From Ichthyophthirius multifiliis (Eukaryota; Ciliophora; Oligohymenophorea; Hymenostomatida): a DNA stretch of 64,000 bases. The stretch covers positions 49,127 to 113,126 of the forward strand of contig NW_004086960.1 in assembly GCF_000220395.1 (NCBI RefSeq). Reading direction: 5' to 3'. Below the pieces are notes generated by a model. That model saw only the letters and a program-made list of their open reading frames with translations. It was not told the DNA's origin and ran no database searches. Of this stretch, positions 51,632 through 64,000 are shown one piece after another; position 1 is the stretch's first letter, and every line of letters starts with the position of its first letter. Made by a program: the position numbers and the translations under genes.

Positions 51632-54003
51632 TTATTATTATTATTTTTATTTTATATATAATCTTTTAGTTTTTATATTTTTACTTCTTCATCTTTATTT
51701 TATTATTGGAATTTTTTTTAATTATTTAATTCTTTTAATACTTCTTAAATTTCCTTATTTTAAAATTATTAACAGTTTTCAACCATAAAGTTTAGTTTAA
51801 TTTTTAATTCACGCATTTTTTTTCTTACTTCTTAATATGAATTTAATTTAAATTATTCTTAATTTATTTATTTTTTTAAACAAGTGATACTTCTACTATC
51901 TTTTTCTATAAAATAACACTAATTAATATTAGTAAAATCTATATTTTTTAAAGTTTATGCATAACTTTTTAATTCAGATAATTAAAAAGATTCATTATTA
52001 TTATTTTACTCTAATTCTTATTATTCTTTACAAAAATTTTATAATTTTTTTGATGTAAAAGGTCTATTTTATTATAAATAATTTTTTTTTATTATAATTA
52101 GATTCCTTTATTTTCAGAAAAATCTCTTATATTTTTTTTTGTATTTTTTTTTTAATTGAGCAATTTTTTTCTATATTATTAATAAGTTTTTCATTTTTCT
52201 ATAAAAGCATATTTTTTTAATTCAATTCTTCCTACATTTTTTACATTTTTACATTCAATTAGTAAATTTAATATTCTTTTTCAGCTTTATAACTTATATT
52301 TTGTTAAGATAATAAATGTTTTTATTTATTTTAATGTTAAAATAAATTATTTGATGATCATATATTATATATAGTAGGTATTTTTTCTTATATTTCAGAC
52401 ATGCTTTCCATATTTTATAATAATTTTATATTCAATTCTAATAAAATTTCTTTGTTTTTTTGAATGTGTTATTATCTTATTTTTATTTTAGTTTTATTTA
52501 CTTCTGATTATATATTATCTTTTTCAATATTTTTTATATATTTTTCGCTTTCTTCATTTAGATTTTTTATTTCTTCAATACTATTTTTTATTTCTATATT
52601 TTCTTCGATTATTTTAAATATTCTTTCATTCAATTTATCATTACCTATATTTAATATATATTTATACATATAATATAATTAATTATATTTTTTATTTTTT
52701 TAATTAATATATAATAATTTTTACATTTATTATCTAAAAAATCAATAGAAGTATTCAAGTTAATATTTTTACTTGATAAAAACGGTTATTTTTCAAAATA
52801 AATATATTATTGTTTCAAATTTCGAATTTCTTATTTAATCAACTCTTCCTCTTATTCTTCAAAAGGTATTAAATTAATTTTATTCTCTTAAACTACTACT
52901 ACATTTTTTTAAATATTTCTGGCCCTTTCCACATATTTTAAAGTATTAATAGTTTCCTAATAACTCATATAATTTCCACTAATACAAGAAATAATAATGT
53001 TCCTAGTATTTCCTCCCAAAGAATCTTTCAAAAGCCGAGTCAATTTAGAATCTCTATAGGGTACAAAACATCCTTTTTTATTACAATCAGATAACAAATT
53101 AATGCAATTTCCTAAAGCTAATAAACTTTTATTTATATTGGAACCTTCTGCAGTTTACATTTATTAGTTTTTTTCATTTTTTTCACTTCCTGCTAAATCT
53201 ATAATTGTAATTTTTGTTCCCTTTTATAAATCACTTATTTATATAATAGCATGTGATCTTATTTATAAATTTTAATTAAAATGATTAATATCTAAATATA
53301 TTAAAAAAAAAAAAAAAACATATTAAATAAAATAATACCTTGAAGAAAATTAATTTTAAGAAGTCGATGCCATTGTTCTTCTTTTATTTCCCAAAAAAAT
53401 TAAATTTTTGACATTTTCCTCATTTTCTATTATATATTCACTTAAATCGGGTACAAAAACACCTTTAGAAGGATCTTCGATTATCATAAGAGATTATTCA
53501 TATGAATAATTTTTTTAAGGAATTAAATCTTTTATATTTTCATTATATATTTGTAAATAACTAAATTTAAATTTCCCTATATTATTTTAAAAAAGTTATC
53601 TTATAATTAAAAAAGTTATTCCTTCTTGTTAAAAATTCCCAAAAATTGTGTGAGATTTTCCAGTACTTGTTGGTCCATAAGCAAATATTGTATAATTGTA
53701 ACCATTTAAAATATTTTATATAGAAGGCTATATTGCCTTTTCGAATAAAAAGTCTGTTTGAATATTTTCGTCAAACACATAGTCAAAATTAAAAGTTTTT
53801 TATTAGTTTTTTAATTTTTAGTGGGTTAAGTTTTGTAAAGTTATCTTATTATTTTTAGTTTTTTTTTTTTATTTTTTTTATTTTTTTACTGTATCTTCGG
53901 TACAATATAAGAATTTTCTTTAATTTTCTTTTTAATTAGAAGGTCTTATTCTAACACATACTTGAAAATTTCTATTTTTTTAGTTATCTTCTTCTTCTTG
54001 CAT
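51400..54003 (-). CDS. Kinesin motor protein, kinesin-8-like
   Basis: N-terminal motor kinesin. Motor landmarks: [31 protein letters not shown]-loop [19 protein letters not shown]; switch I NQFSSRSHAIIQ (split by an intron); switch [65 protein letters not shown] (neck), the last two closest to kinesin-8/KIF18-19. A long coiled-coil tail with Lys/Asn-rich segments and a poly-Asn run (51597-51650) ends [14 protein letters not shown] and a basic tail. The P-loop reads GPTSTGKS instead of the usual GQTGSGKT. The frame breaks between TVKKQ and the KITLQ strand in a cluster of T-runs (about 53859-53887), where one T seems missing. Start chosen at the MQEEED Met after poly-A. The plus-strand frame 52464-52673 is a shadow. 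Confidence 0.88.
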
Positions 54004-54480
54004 TTTTTTTTATTAGATTGTTAATTTTACTAAATTATTAGTATTAATTTTGTTTTTATCAAAATAATAATTTTATTTAATATGAATTTTTTTATTATTT
54101 TTATAAATTTTATTTTTTTAGTTGTTTAATATTTTTTAGTTGTTTAATATAACTAATATTCTTTTATTTAAATAAATACTTTATCATCTTAATTATTTTG
54201 TCAATTTTTTTTAAAAAAGACATGTAATTAATTAAAATAATATAAGATAAAAAAATATACTATATTTCTTTTTTTTTATAATAACTAAAAATCAAAAAAA
54301 TTTTAAAAATAATATTGAAAAAAAAAATAAAAAAAAATTCTCTCTAAAAAATATTATTTTTTTTTAAAAAAAAAACATATTTATTTATATAAATCAACAC
54401 GAATATAATTACAAATAATTTATAAAAAAACAAAAAAAAATATTTAAAATTTTTTTCTTTAAAATCTTAAAAAAAAAAAA
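54004..54480. other. A/T-rich spacer between divergent genes
   Basis: Lies between kinesin (minus) and ULK-like kinase (plus); must include both promoters. Some Ile/Lys-rich open frame leads into the kinesin start but lacks a usable Met in frame. No distinct element. Confidence 0.5.
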
Positions 54481-56316
54481 ATGAATAAAAACCATTCCTA
54501 GCCAAACCATAAATCCTTAAAATGCTTAAAATTAGTAGGTCAATACGTAATAAACATGGAATAAAAATTAGGCGAGGGTTCATATGGAACCGTATATATG
54601 GCTACTCTCCAAACTGACCAAAGTAAGCAATATGCCGTAAAAGTTATTTCATCTTAAATTTTTAAATCATCTCTTCATAACTTTGAGATGTTAAAAAAAG
54701 AAATCGAAGTCCTAAAAAAGCTCCGTCATGAAAACATTGTATGTTTACACGAAATATCCTAATCATCTAATAATTTATATTTATTTCTCGACTATTGTAA
54801 TGGTGGTGATTTATCTGAATACATTAATTCAAAACTTAGCAAGCGTTTATCAGAGTCTGAGTCGATAGAGTTTTTTAAATAATTCGTAGATGCATATTAA
54901 TATCTATACTCATAAAAAATAATACATAGAGATGTTAAACCAGAAAACCTAATGCTCCATAATGGAAAATTGAAATTAGCTGATTTTGGTTTTGGTCGTT
55001 TTATAGAAGGAGAAATGGACCTTTGTTAAAGGATGTCAATAAAATGTACGCCTATTTATGCTTCCCCTTAACTTCTTAAAAGAGTAGATTATTCTTCGAA
55101 ATGCGATATATGGTCTTCCGCTTGTGTTTTTTATAAAATGCTTTATGGAAAATACCCTTTCACAGCAGCTAATTAATAATAACTATTAGAAAATATAGAG
55201 AGGAAAGTAAATAAATAGACTTTTTAATTTCCACTAGATCCTCCAATAAGTGAAAATGTGAAATAGTTAATTATCCAAATGTTAAAATTCGAAGAATCTG
55301 AAAGAATTTCTTGGGAAGAACTTTTTAAGCATCCTGTATTAATCCACAATAAAAAAATGAATATATTAAATTCCCTCGATGAAAATACAGAAAGAGAAGG
55401 AAATCCTTTATATTAAAGTATTATTGAAAACCGAAACAATGTAGAAGCCAACGATGTAATAACTGACTATGCTTAAAATGAAAATTTACTTAAAAAAAAT
55501 AACTCTTAAGAATAAAATAAAGAAAATTCAACAAGTAATACTCAAATAAATATTCAATAAGACGAAAACGATATAAATAACAACAATAAATATAAAGACA
55601 GTTTTAAAAAATTCTAATAATAAGACAATATAATGCACAAAATAATAAAAGTGGATAAAATGATTCTTTTTTTAAGAAATTAAGCCCTTTTTGCTGATGT
55701 GGTAATGCAATTAGTTTTTACTTCCAGAAATAAATTAAAAATACCTAATTTATTATTTTATGATATTATTTATTGTTTGACAGGATTTTATCATTTTAAT
55801 TTAGATTTATTGAAAAAAATACTTTTATAATAAATATAAATAAAGTTCGTATAACCTTAAGAATTCCAACTTTATCTATAAAGTAGTTATTATGTAAAAA
55901 CGAAATAAAAAATAGAATAAGACTCTTCAATTGCTTAGTAATTCTTTTAAACATTACTTTAAGGAATATATAAGGAAGTAATTCTTTTTTTATAAAATCC
56001 TTAAAGTTAATAAGGATATGAATAAACAAAAGAATTGGAATGCTTTTTAAAAAAATAAAGTGCTAATTATAACGAATATAAATAAAGATTTAATGATAAA
56101 TACTAATAAGTATTCAAGTTAATTTAATTAGATATTCATAGCTAAGATATAAATGCTTTAAGAGGAATTAGGGGTCTTTAAATATTCTCAAAAATAGATA
56201 TTTATATGCCATTGTAATAATATCTTTCATATGATTTTAGACTTCTTTATGATAATTAAATGAATAATTTAAATACTGAATAATTATTAAAATTAATACA
56301 AGAAGAAAAAATATGA
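54481..56316 (+). CDS. ULK/ATG1-like Ser/Thr protein kinase
   Basis: 611 residues, single exon. Kinase domain at residues 15-285: [23 protein letters not shown] (Lys), [43 protein letters not shown] (catalytic loop), [14 protein letters not shown] (DFG), then [20 protein letters not shown] with [14 protein letters not shown]. The GGDL hinge, FGFGRF after DFG and the short activation segment match the ULK/ATG1 branch. A polar linker (Asn/Gln/Glu-rich) is followed by a 190-residue helical C-terminal domain ([20 protein letters not shown], then [17 protein letters not shown]), where ATG1 proteins carry their tandem MIT domains. ULK/ATG1 initiates autophagy; some ciliate relatives act in cilia. 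Frame intact. The minus-strand frame 55796-56029 is a shadow. Confidence 0.88.
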
Positions 56317-57685
56317 GAATTAAAATAAAAGTAAAATATAAAATAATTTAAAAAAATATTTGCAATTTATATAATGCAATTTATATTTGCAATATATATT
56401 TATACAATATTGTATTAATATTTTATATTTTTAATTAAAATTAATTTATTAAAAAAATATAAACTTAATTATTTATTATATATTTTTTTATTTCTCAAAA
56501 CGTTTATATTTTTTATTTTATATTTACCTTTGATTGTTAAAATTTTATTTATAAATTTTTTTTTTCTTTTTTTTATTTTTGTCAAAGTATTGATAAATAT
56601 ACTTGTATTTAAAATAATTAATTTTAATGCCGTAAAATATATTTATAAATAATATTATATAAAAGGTATTTATTTGTTGTTTGTTTTTTTTGTTTTTTTC
56701 AAGAAGTATTATGCAATTTCTTATTTAATTAATTTTATAATAATATGAATGTTTATTATGATTTTTTAAAAAATAATGAGATTTGTATTCTTAATTTTTG
56801 GCTTCGATATATATAAAAGAATATCAAAAAAAAAATATAAATAATAAATAATTCATATTAAATTTTTTTAAAAATATAATTAATGAATATTTATATTAAA
56901 ATTTTAATAATTTAAAAGAGAATTTGTATTATATATAAAATATAGATAAATATGTATGCTTAGATTAAAACAATAATTTGATATTTAATTATTAATAAAT
57001 TTAAACTCCTTAATATAGCATTTATCCTATTTATTTTAATAATAATTATATTTAAAGCAAAATAAATAGAACAAAACATTAAATAAATATATTAATTTTT
57101 CGAAACATACATCTTAAAAATATGTAAAAGTTAAGGAAAAAGAAATATATTTTTACTTATAAAAATATTTATTTTTATTTTTAAAAATCTTATCAAAACT
57201 TTTTTTAATTATTTTTATTAAATATTTATTTGTTTAATTTTAATTTTAATTTAATTTATATATTTTTTTATATTTTTAATAATTATAATAATATATTCAT
57301 ATATTATTAAAATTTATTTGTACAATAAAAAAGTATGAAAATAATTTATATATTAAAATTTCATAATAATATTTAAACAAGATACATGATTTAATTTAAT
57401 TAATATGTAATATTTTATATTTTATTTATAAATTACATTATTTTTTAAATTTAAATAAAAAATATTTTATGTAAATTTATTTTTATTATTTAAAATATCT
57501 ATGAAAATTTTTAATTTTCTAAATAAACTATAACAAAAATAAATATTTCTATCATATATATAAAAATTATTTAATTTCTTTAAACAAATTTTTTAATTAT
57601 ACTTTTTCTTCCGAAAAAAACAAAAATTTATATTTAAAAAAATTATTAATCAAAGAGTCATTTAAAAAAAAAAAATGGACACTTC
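56317..57685. other. A/T-rich intergenic region
   Basis: 3' flanks of two convergent genes; about 1.4 kb without recognised gene. T-rich tract near 56560-56710 and A-rich tracts elsewhere. Confidence 0.5.
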
Positions 57686-58608
57686 TCAATAATTTTTTTT
57701 AAATTAATCTAAGAAAAATTCATATAGGCATAACATACTACTACATGCGATCGTCACTTTCGCAATTCTAGGTTAAGCCCCAATATAAAGTCCTTGAAAT
57801 CCTTTTTCTTTTTAAATATCTTTCATAATTTAAAAAGAAGAAAATTTTTAATATTTTTGATGTAATTATCTTTTAGTTTTAACTACATCGAAAGGCAAAG
57901 TCAAAAAAGCTGTAATAGCCCCCGAAGTACCAGCTGCGATACAATTAGCAGCTAAGTAATTAATATTTTAAAGATAATTTTTGATATTTTCTGTAAGAGT
58001 CCAATAAATGGTACTAAAAAGAATATCTCTTTGAAGACTTATAGTGTAAGCCGAAAAAATTCTTGTACCTAATTAAGTGCCTTTTTTTTAGTAAATCCAA
58101 TTTAGGCCTATTAATTAGTTCTCCAATAATCTAAAGGGAATGTGATTGTTGTAGAAACACATCTCGAAAGCATAGAAGAGATTAAAGGTATGTAAATTTA
58201 ATTTTGGGAAATTCTTTACATTTATTATTTAGTGATTTCATATAAGTAAAAAAACATTACTGTTTAAGATGTAGATGAATATAATGAATATTTTAAACCG
58301 TTTAAGAATGTTTTTAACCCCTCAGTTCGCCAAATTTAATTGATATTTATTATTAATGATTTTTTATCTAAACATACACAAGCATTTTTTAAATTAAATT
58401 TATAGTTTTATTTTTAAATGTGATTTAGATTTATTATTTTTGGCTTTATGTTTTGTTTATTGTGAACTGAACAATCTTAGTGAACTTAGTCTTTTTGTTG
58501 TTTAACCTTTATTACGTCTAAAGGGTTCACGATTATTGTTGATATTATTGATGCTAAGGTAGACGCTGGAAGTATGTATTATGGGTTTCTTTTATTTTAT
58601 TATAGCAT
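57686..58608 (-). CDS. Mitochondrial carrier, SLC25A39/40 (MTM1)-like
   Basis: 307 residues if one base is restored; no introns. Inner-membrane carrier with three repeats, each with a PxD-x2-K/R motif: NPLDVIKVKQQ, FPLDYWRTNQQ, LPFDVVKTKRQ. The match to SLC25A39/40 (yeast Mtm1, glutathione/Mn2+-related transport) rests on TLASIISTIIVNPLDVIKV, IWRTEGLKTFLNGL and the end QPRIAKVTIACSSMLCLYEF, whose RIAKV..AC pattern is characteristic of that branch. The frame breaks at the T8 run 58082-58089; one more T restores TKKKGTQLGTRIF. The long first loop (DCSVHNKQNI ... CVCLDKKSL) includes several Cys, as in SLC25A39. Confidence 0.88.
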
Positions 58609-60544
58609 TTTTTATTTTTATTTTAGAGTAATTTTAGTTTTTCTTATTTTTGATTATAATTTAGAAATATATTTTAATATATATTATATATATATAAAAT
58701 TTTAATTTTTTTATAATTTTTTTATTATTTTCTAAAAATTATTATTATTTTTTTCCCTATAATTAAAAATATGTCTTTTACCTAAAATATTCGAAAATTT
58801 AAAATTATTTCTATTTTTTCTTAATTGTTCTTTTTTATTATTTATTATAAAATATATTATAAATTCAGTTATTATATAAAAATAAACAAATTTTATTCTT
58901 TATTTTTTTTTTTTTAAATATAATAATTTTTATTATATTATATTATCTTTAATCTTATTTTTTCTATAATAAAAATATTAATATAATGTTAGCATTTTAT
59001 TATTTTTTAATTTAAATGTTTAAGATATAAAAAACTCTTTTTTAGAAATAACTAAAATATTATGTTAAAAAAATCTTTATTTTGACTATTTAAAATAAAA
59101 AAATAAATATTAAATATAAAAATATAAATATTTTTTTTTATCGAGAATTTAAATATTGAAATAAAAATAAAAAAAATCTAATAAAATATCAATTTTATAT
59201 TTTTTTTAAAAAATATATATATATATAAATAAAAATATTAACAAATCAAATACATTTAATTCTAAATTTTTAATTTAATCAAAAATAATTAAAATAAATT
59301 AAAGATAACTTTATATATTACTTTTTTAATTTATTTATATTATTAAAAAGGTATTTTATTAATTTTTAAATTATATATTATTTTTTTTTAAAAAAAAACT
59401 ATATTTATAGTTTTTAAAAATAAAAATATATTATATTATAAAATAATCTATTATTGAATATAACAAAATAATTTTTTTTTTTTTTTTTTTTTTAAATTTA
59501 ATATATATATACAACTAAATTTCAAATAATATTATTATATTAATTAATTATAATATGATACATTTATATAAATTTAAAATTAAACTTTTATATAAAAAGA
59601 AAGTTAAAAAAATATTATAAAGAATGTTTAAATATAATAAGTATTTATATTTTATTTTTAATTAATATTAAATATTAGATAATAGTATATATTAATATAT
59701 CAAATTAAAATATAATCAATAAAATTATTCTTACTACCTACAACAATATAATTTATATATCATATTTATTTAAATACCTTATGTCTTAGTAATTATAATA
59801 TAATATTTTACAATAGTTATTTATATATATATTTTTTTTTTAATAAATTTTATGAACTTTTTTTTAAGAATTAATATTAATTTAATAATTTTCTAAATAA
59901 GTATATTACTCAAATTTTAATTTTATAATAATATTTCTATTTTATTAGTAATATAATTATGAGCTTTTTTTTGTATATTTTTAAATAAAATAGAAAATAG
60001 CAACATAACTACTATTATTTTAGAACATAATATATTAAGCTAAAATTTATAATATTATTGATATTTTTTAAAATAATTATAAAACAACTAAATCAAATTA
60101 AAATAAAATTTTTAAGTTAAAATGTTAATTATTAAGATATTTAAAAATTATGTTTTATTAGCACAGAAAATATAGAAATTGATTTAAAATTATTATTATA
60201 TCATATTAAAATGCTTTTCATAATTAATGTATTAGAGCTCAGCTTTAAAAATAATAAAAAAACTTGTACTTCTTGACTATTTTATTTATAAATAATGAAG
60301 AATATTTAATAAAAAAATTAAAATAATAAATAATATTTATTTATTTTAATTTAATTTTCAAAAATAAATAAACATTAAACTATAAATTAAAAAATAAAAT
60401 ATTTTTAACTTTTATTAGAAATTCTAATAATTTTTTTTGAGTATTAAAAACAAAATATAATATATATATCTTTTTTTTTTAATTTGTATTAAAATAAAAA
60501 TAAGTACGATATATTTTTCTATTTATAATAAATAAATACAAAAT
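58609..60544. other. Long A/T-rich intergenic region
   Basis: 1.9 kb between divergent carrier genes; poly-T and poly-A runs of up to about 20 nt (for example near 59470-59492). No gene-like pattern found. Confidence 0.5.
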
Positions 60545-61327
60545 ATGTCAAATAATAATAACAAATCAAACAATAATAATGATTACGAAGAATAATTATA
60601 GAACTAAAAACTAATGGATAAAATAGAACAAAGTTTCAGTAAAAAAAACGTTGAATATATGAGTTTATACTAAAAATCATTTATTTTGAAAGACGAGAAG
60701 AAAAAAAACGAATTAGAAACCTCAGAGATGGATGAATTAATAAAAAAGATAAAGGAAGCTTAATATGAAAAAAAAATGGCCTAAAGATAATTTGGATTTG
60801 ACAAAGAATATTTGCATTTTTTAATTCGTAATAATATAGATTTAGTTACTAACCTAACATTAGAATCTATATGCTTATTGATTTGTTATCCTTTTAATAC
60901 TATAAAAACTAGAATTTAATCAAAGCATCCATTAGAAGATGTATCTTATTTTATAAAAAATAATGTTGCTTAATAAAGTATTCAATTTTATAAAATTAAA
61001 TATATTATATATATAAATTATTTAAATATAAAAGCTTTATATAGAGGTATAGGATAAGGAATATTAAGTGCAACAATAGGAATATCTGTAAATAATGCAG
61101 CATTTAGATGGTTTAATTTACAAATGAAAAAATTACATTATTGGAATTAAATAAGTAATTTTAAAAAACAACTTTTAGCTTTTTGCTTTGCAGATGTTTT
61201 TGCAACGCCATTCCGTTTACCATTTGAAGTTAGAAAAATGTTTATTTAAATGAACGCGGGACCTATAAGCTTTAATAAATATATAAATGCCATGAAAATT
61301 TCATTATTGCCTTCAATTATAAGGTAA

Positions 61328-61378
<51 letters not shown>

Positions 61379-61856
61379 TTATATATTTATATATTTATAT
61401 ATTTATTATTCTTAAATGCTTTAATATTTATTTTTTAGAGACTTTTCATTTAGACTTGGATTTAATATTACATACTAATTTTGCTTACATGGATAAAATT
61501 ATATAAATTATTATTCCAATAGTGATGATATTTAAAGAGAACTTCTTAAAATTAATATTGAAAAAAGTTAAGCTAGTTACGATAAGAAAATTGCAGGAAT
61601 GATATTAGGATCTCTAGTAGGTATTTTGCTTAGTAATCCTTTTGATTTGATTAATACTAGGTTAGTTACCTAATAATATAATAAATATACAGGATTTGTT
61701 AATTGTTGTAAAACTATCTTGAAAGAAGAAAGTTCAGGAAAACTCTTTTTAAGTGGATATTGGCCGAGAACTTGCTATTATTTGATTTCAGGATCGCTTA
61801 TTTTTAATTTTTACGGAAGTTTTAGAAATATTATTGAAGACGCTTACAGTCTATGA
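60545..61856 (+). CDS. Mitochondrial carrier family (SLC25) protein
   Basis: A second, unrelated SLC25 member. The N-terminal 95 residues are a charged, Asn/Lys/Glu-rich extension without a clear presequence. Three carrier signatures follow: YPFNTIKTRIQSK, LPFEVRKMFIQMN, NPFDLINTRLVTQ, interleaved with six hydrophobic segments (TLESICLLIC; GILSATIGISVNNAAFRWF; KKQLLAFCFADVFATP; FRLGFNITYQFCLHG; IAGMILGSLVGILLS; TCYYLISGSLIFNFYG). The first repeat's Asp is Asn, the last Lys/Arg pair is partly changed. An intron with a long (AT)n tract splits ..PSIIR/DFSFRL (about 61323-61438); another may lie at 60978-61033. Function cannot be assigned beyond the family; substrate unknown. Confidence 0.82.
61325..61405. 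repeat. (AT)n and (TTTATATA)n microsatellite in an intron
   Basis: A long alternating AT run (about 61333-61370) followed by TTTATATA repeats, within an intron of the carrier gene. Confidence 0.8.
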
Positions 61857-62141
61857 TTCTTATGTTTTTTTTGTTATAAACTAGTGTATAAAAAATATAA
61901 TTGTTTTTAATTTTTATTTAATTTAATTTATGTTTTTTTATTTATATTTAAAATATTTTATTTTTATATATATTTTTTTTTAAAGTTGCGTTTTTTTATA
62001 TATATATATATAGATTTTTATTTTAAATTAAAAAAATATAATAAATATATTAATATTATATAAATAGTTAATTTTATTTAATTTTATAAAATAAAAAAAT
62101 AACAAATTTTTTAAAAATAAATATAAATAAATATTAAAAAA
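61857..62141. other. Short A/T-rich spacer
   Basis: Between two plus-strand genes; an (AT) tract at about 61991-62015, nothing else. Confidence 0.5.
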
Positions 62142-63154
62142 ATGTGGAATAAATAAAGTGTTATGACTTTTAGCAAAGAAAATGAAATAAAATAAGTATT
62201 TTTTTAACTTTGAAAATAAAAAAAATTAAATAAATAAAAAATATAAAAAAGCATTATAAAAATCATAAATAATATCTAGAAAGCCTTAAAAAAAGCTCAA
62301 AAAAAATGATCGATAACTCAATGCCATTTATAAAATAAAAATAATCTTTAGTACAATCAAAGCCATTTAAAGTAAGATAAATTGAAATATAAACAGAAAA
62401 TGGATCTTTAATAAATAAAATGTTCTAATTCTAAAAAAACCCAGGAATATACAGTAAATAAATTCTTTTGAAATTTAAAGCAAACTAAAGTAATAAGAGC
62501 TTATTTTAACCTTTAATCAAAGCAACTGAATAAAAAGTCTAATAAGAAAATCTAGTATTGATATATAATTAAAATATTTATATAATTTAATAAAATAATT
62601 AAAAAGAAAATAAATTAAAGATTGTAAAACGCTACCTCTTCAATTAATTTTGTTGATCTTAAAAAATAATATAAATTGAATAAATCATATAAAAAAAATA
62701 TAGTTAGAAATTCGAGTACAATTATTTTTATAAATTAATTTTTAATTAATCTTATTTATATTAATTTTTATAAAGGAAGAATTTTTAATTGTTTTTTGCA
62801 TCATAATAATTAATTAAATTGTATTATATATTGTCTATTGTAAATATTTTTTATAATAAAATAAATTTAGATTCTAAATATAAAAGTCAAAGTAAAAATG
62901 ATTAAAGCACAAAAAGAGATACAGAAAATAATACTATAAGTTAAGAATAAAAGAATTAAAATTAAGATAATATTGAAAATATATAATAAAATGAAATAAT
63001 TGATAATGATTAATAATAAAAAAATGATCTAGAAAAATAAAATAATAATTAATTGTATGAAAAATAATTGTAATAATAATAATAATAATTAGAAAAATAA
63101 CAATAACAATAACAATAACTATAACAAAAATAATAATTAGAATAATAATAATTA

Positions 63155-63204
<50 letters not shown>

Positions 63205-63331
63205 GTAAGAAAAATTGAAAGATTATAATAATAATAATAATCAATAATAAATTTAAAATACTGAATAGATTAAAAAATAAAATAATGAATAAAGTTAAAA
63301 AATCCAAAAAAAAAATCCAAAAAAAAAATGA
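62142..63331 (+). CDS. Gln-rich protein with long poly-Gln tail, unknown
   Basis: Starts MWNKQSVMTFSKENEIKQ, intron about 62197-62251, then a mixed-composition basic region (HYKNHKQYLESLKKSS, SLVQSKPFKVRQIEIQTEN, NPGIYSKQILLKFKANQSNK, SLFQPLIKATEQKV). After about 62540 the exon borders are unclear; a patch FVDLKKQYKLNKSYKKNIVR suggests another exon at about 62635-62720. An intron ending near 62872 leads to the last exon, which is Lys/Asn/Gln-rich and turns into a long poly-Gln tract written as TAA, CAA and TAG codons (63070-63210), closing at TGA 63329-63331. I recognise no family. Gln tracts of this kind are common in ciliates. Confidence 0.55.
63062..63215. repeat. (TAA)n/(CAATAA)n repeat coding for poly-Gln
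   Basis: Trinucleotide repeats, mostly TAA with CAA and occasional TAG and GAA, in frame as Gln within the last exon of the preceding gene. Likely length-variable. Confidence 0.85.
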
Positions 63332-64000
63332 AAATATATTATATATAAATTTGGTTTAAGTTATACAAAAATTTATTTATATTTTAATAAAAATAAAATA
63401 TAAAAAATAAATATATATTTTTTATAATATATTTAACAATAAATTTTAAAATTTATTATTTAAATATTTTTTATCTATCTATTATTAATAATTTTTTTGA
63501 TAATATTAAATATACATTTTTAAATTTCAATTTTTTTCATTAAAATATTATTTAATATTTAATTATATATAAACACTTTTTAAAAAATTAAATTATTCGC
63601 GAATTTATTATAAATATCTAAATATAAATGATTATTATAATATAAATAATTAAATTAATAAGTTTTATTGAAATTAATTAAATTTATATCGAATATAATT
63701 AATTAAATATTATAATAATTTATAAATATCATATATAAATAAGTATCATTTATATTTTTATTTTTTAAAATTTTATTCAATTCTTATATTTTTATTAAGA
63801 ATAATTTCATATACAATATTATATATTTAATTATTTTGTATTTTATATAATTATTTTGTTTTTAAAATATATAAATTCACTATATTTAAAGCATTAAAAT
63901 CAATTTTCATCGAATATATCATCCTATTTTATATTGATATTTTTTTTAAAAAATATTTTATTAAATTTTTTTTTTATTTTAAATTTTATATTTATTTTAC
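63332..64000. other. A/T-rich sequence to the end of the window
   Basis: No gene, telomeric repeat or RNA gene recognised; the molecule continues beyond the window. Confidence 0.5.

Overview
The window is a piece of a ciliate genome, most likely the macronuclear genome of an oligohymenophorean (Tetrahymena / Ichthyophthirius / Pseudocohnilembus type; the genus cannot be fixed by eye). Every recognisable gene runs through many TAA and TAG codons at positions where relatives carry Gln, and every gene ends at TGA, so TGA is the only stop. Base composition is extremely A+T rich (roughly 85% by eye), introns are short GT...AG (24 to about 140 nt), and intergenic stretches are almost pure A/T with (AT)n tracts. 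With the standard code nearly every gene looks broken; all calls here use TAA/TAG = Gln.

Layout. 2.3-5.1 kb: acetyl-CoA transporter (SLC33A1/AT1, minus) and Use1-type SNARE (plus). 5.3-11.6 kb: Gln-rich coiled-coil protein, a 1,207-residue EF-hand protein, a small coiled-coil protein. 11.9-15.7 kb: PHD + SP-RING SUMO E3 ligase (SIZ1/PIAS-like), divergent from a CDC50/LEM3 flippase subunit. 18.3-26.1 kb: PARP2/3-like poly(ADP-ribose) polymerase, Utp7/WDR46 ribosome-biogenesis WD protein, DHHC palmitoyltransferase, small membrane protein, VAP/MSP ER-contact protein. 28.7-33.7 kb: kinesin-13 with an N-terminal SAP-like motif, and an unrecognised protein. 35.4-41.5 kb: a giant minus-strand gene joining an N-terminal GHKL (Hsp90-type) ATPase to a C-terminal RBR ubiquitin ligase. 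42.1-46.4 kb: AMPK gamma subunit and a doublecortin-domain kinase. 48.2-56.3 kb: a helical trafficking-type protein, kinesin-8-like motor, ULK/ATG1-like kinase. 57.7-63.3 kb: two mitochondrial carriers and a poly-Gln protein.

The genes are unrelated single-copy eukaryotic housekeeping genes on both strands; there are no operons, tRNAs, rRNAs, CRISPRs or intact transposons that I can see. Themes that recur are membrane traffic and lipid handling (Use1, CDC50, DHHC, VAP, AT1), microtubules (two kinesins, DCX kinase), and ubiquitin/SUMO/ADP-ribose signalling.

A recurring oddity is that several conserved genes shift frame, nearly always as if one A (or T on the other strand) were missing from a homopolymer run. 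Homopolymer undercalling in the assembly is the simplest reading; slippage during expression is the interesting alternative. Exon borders given are by eye.
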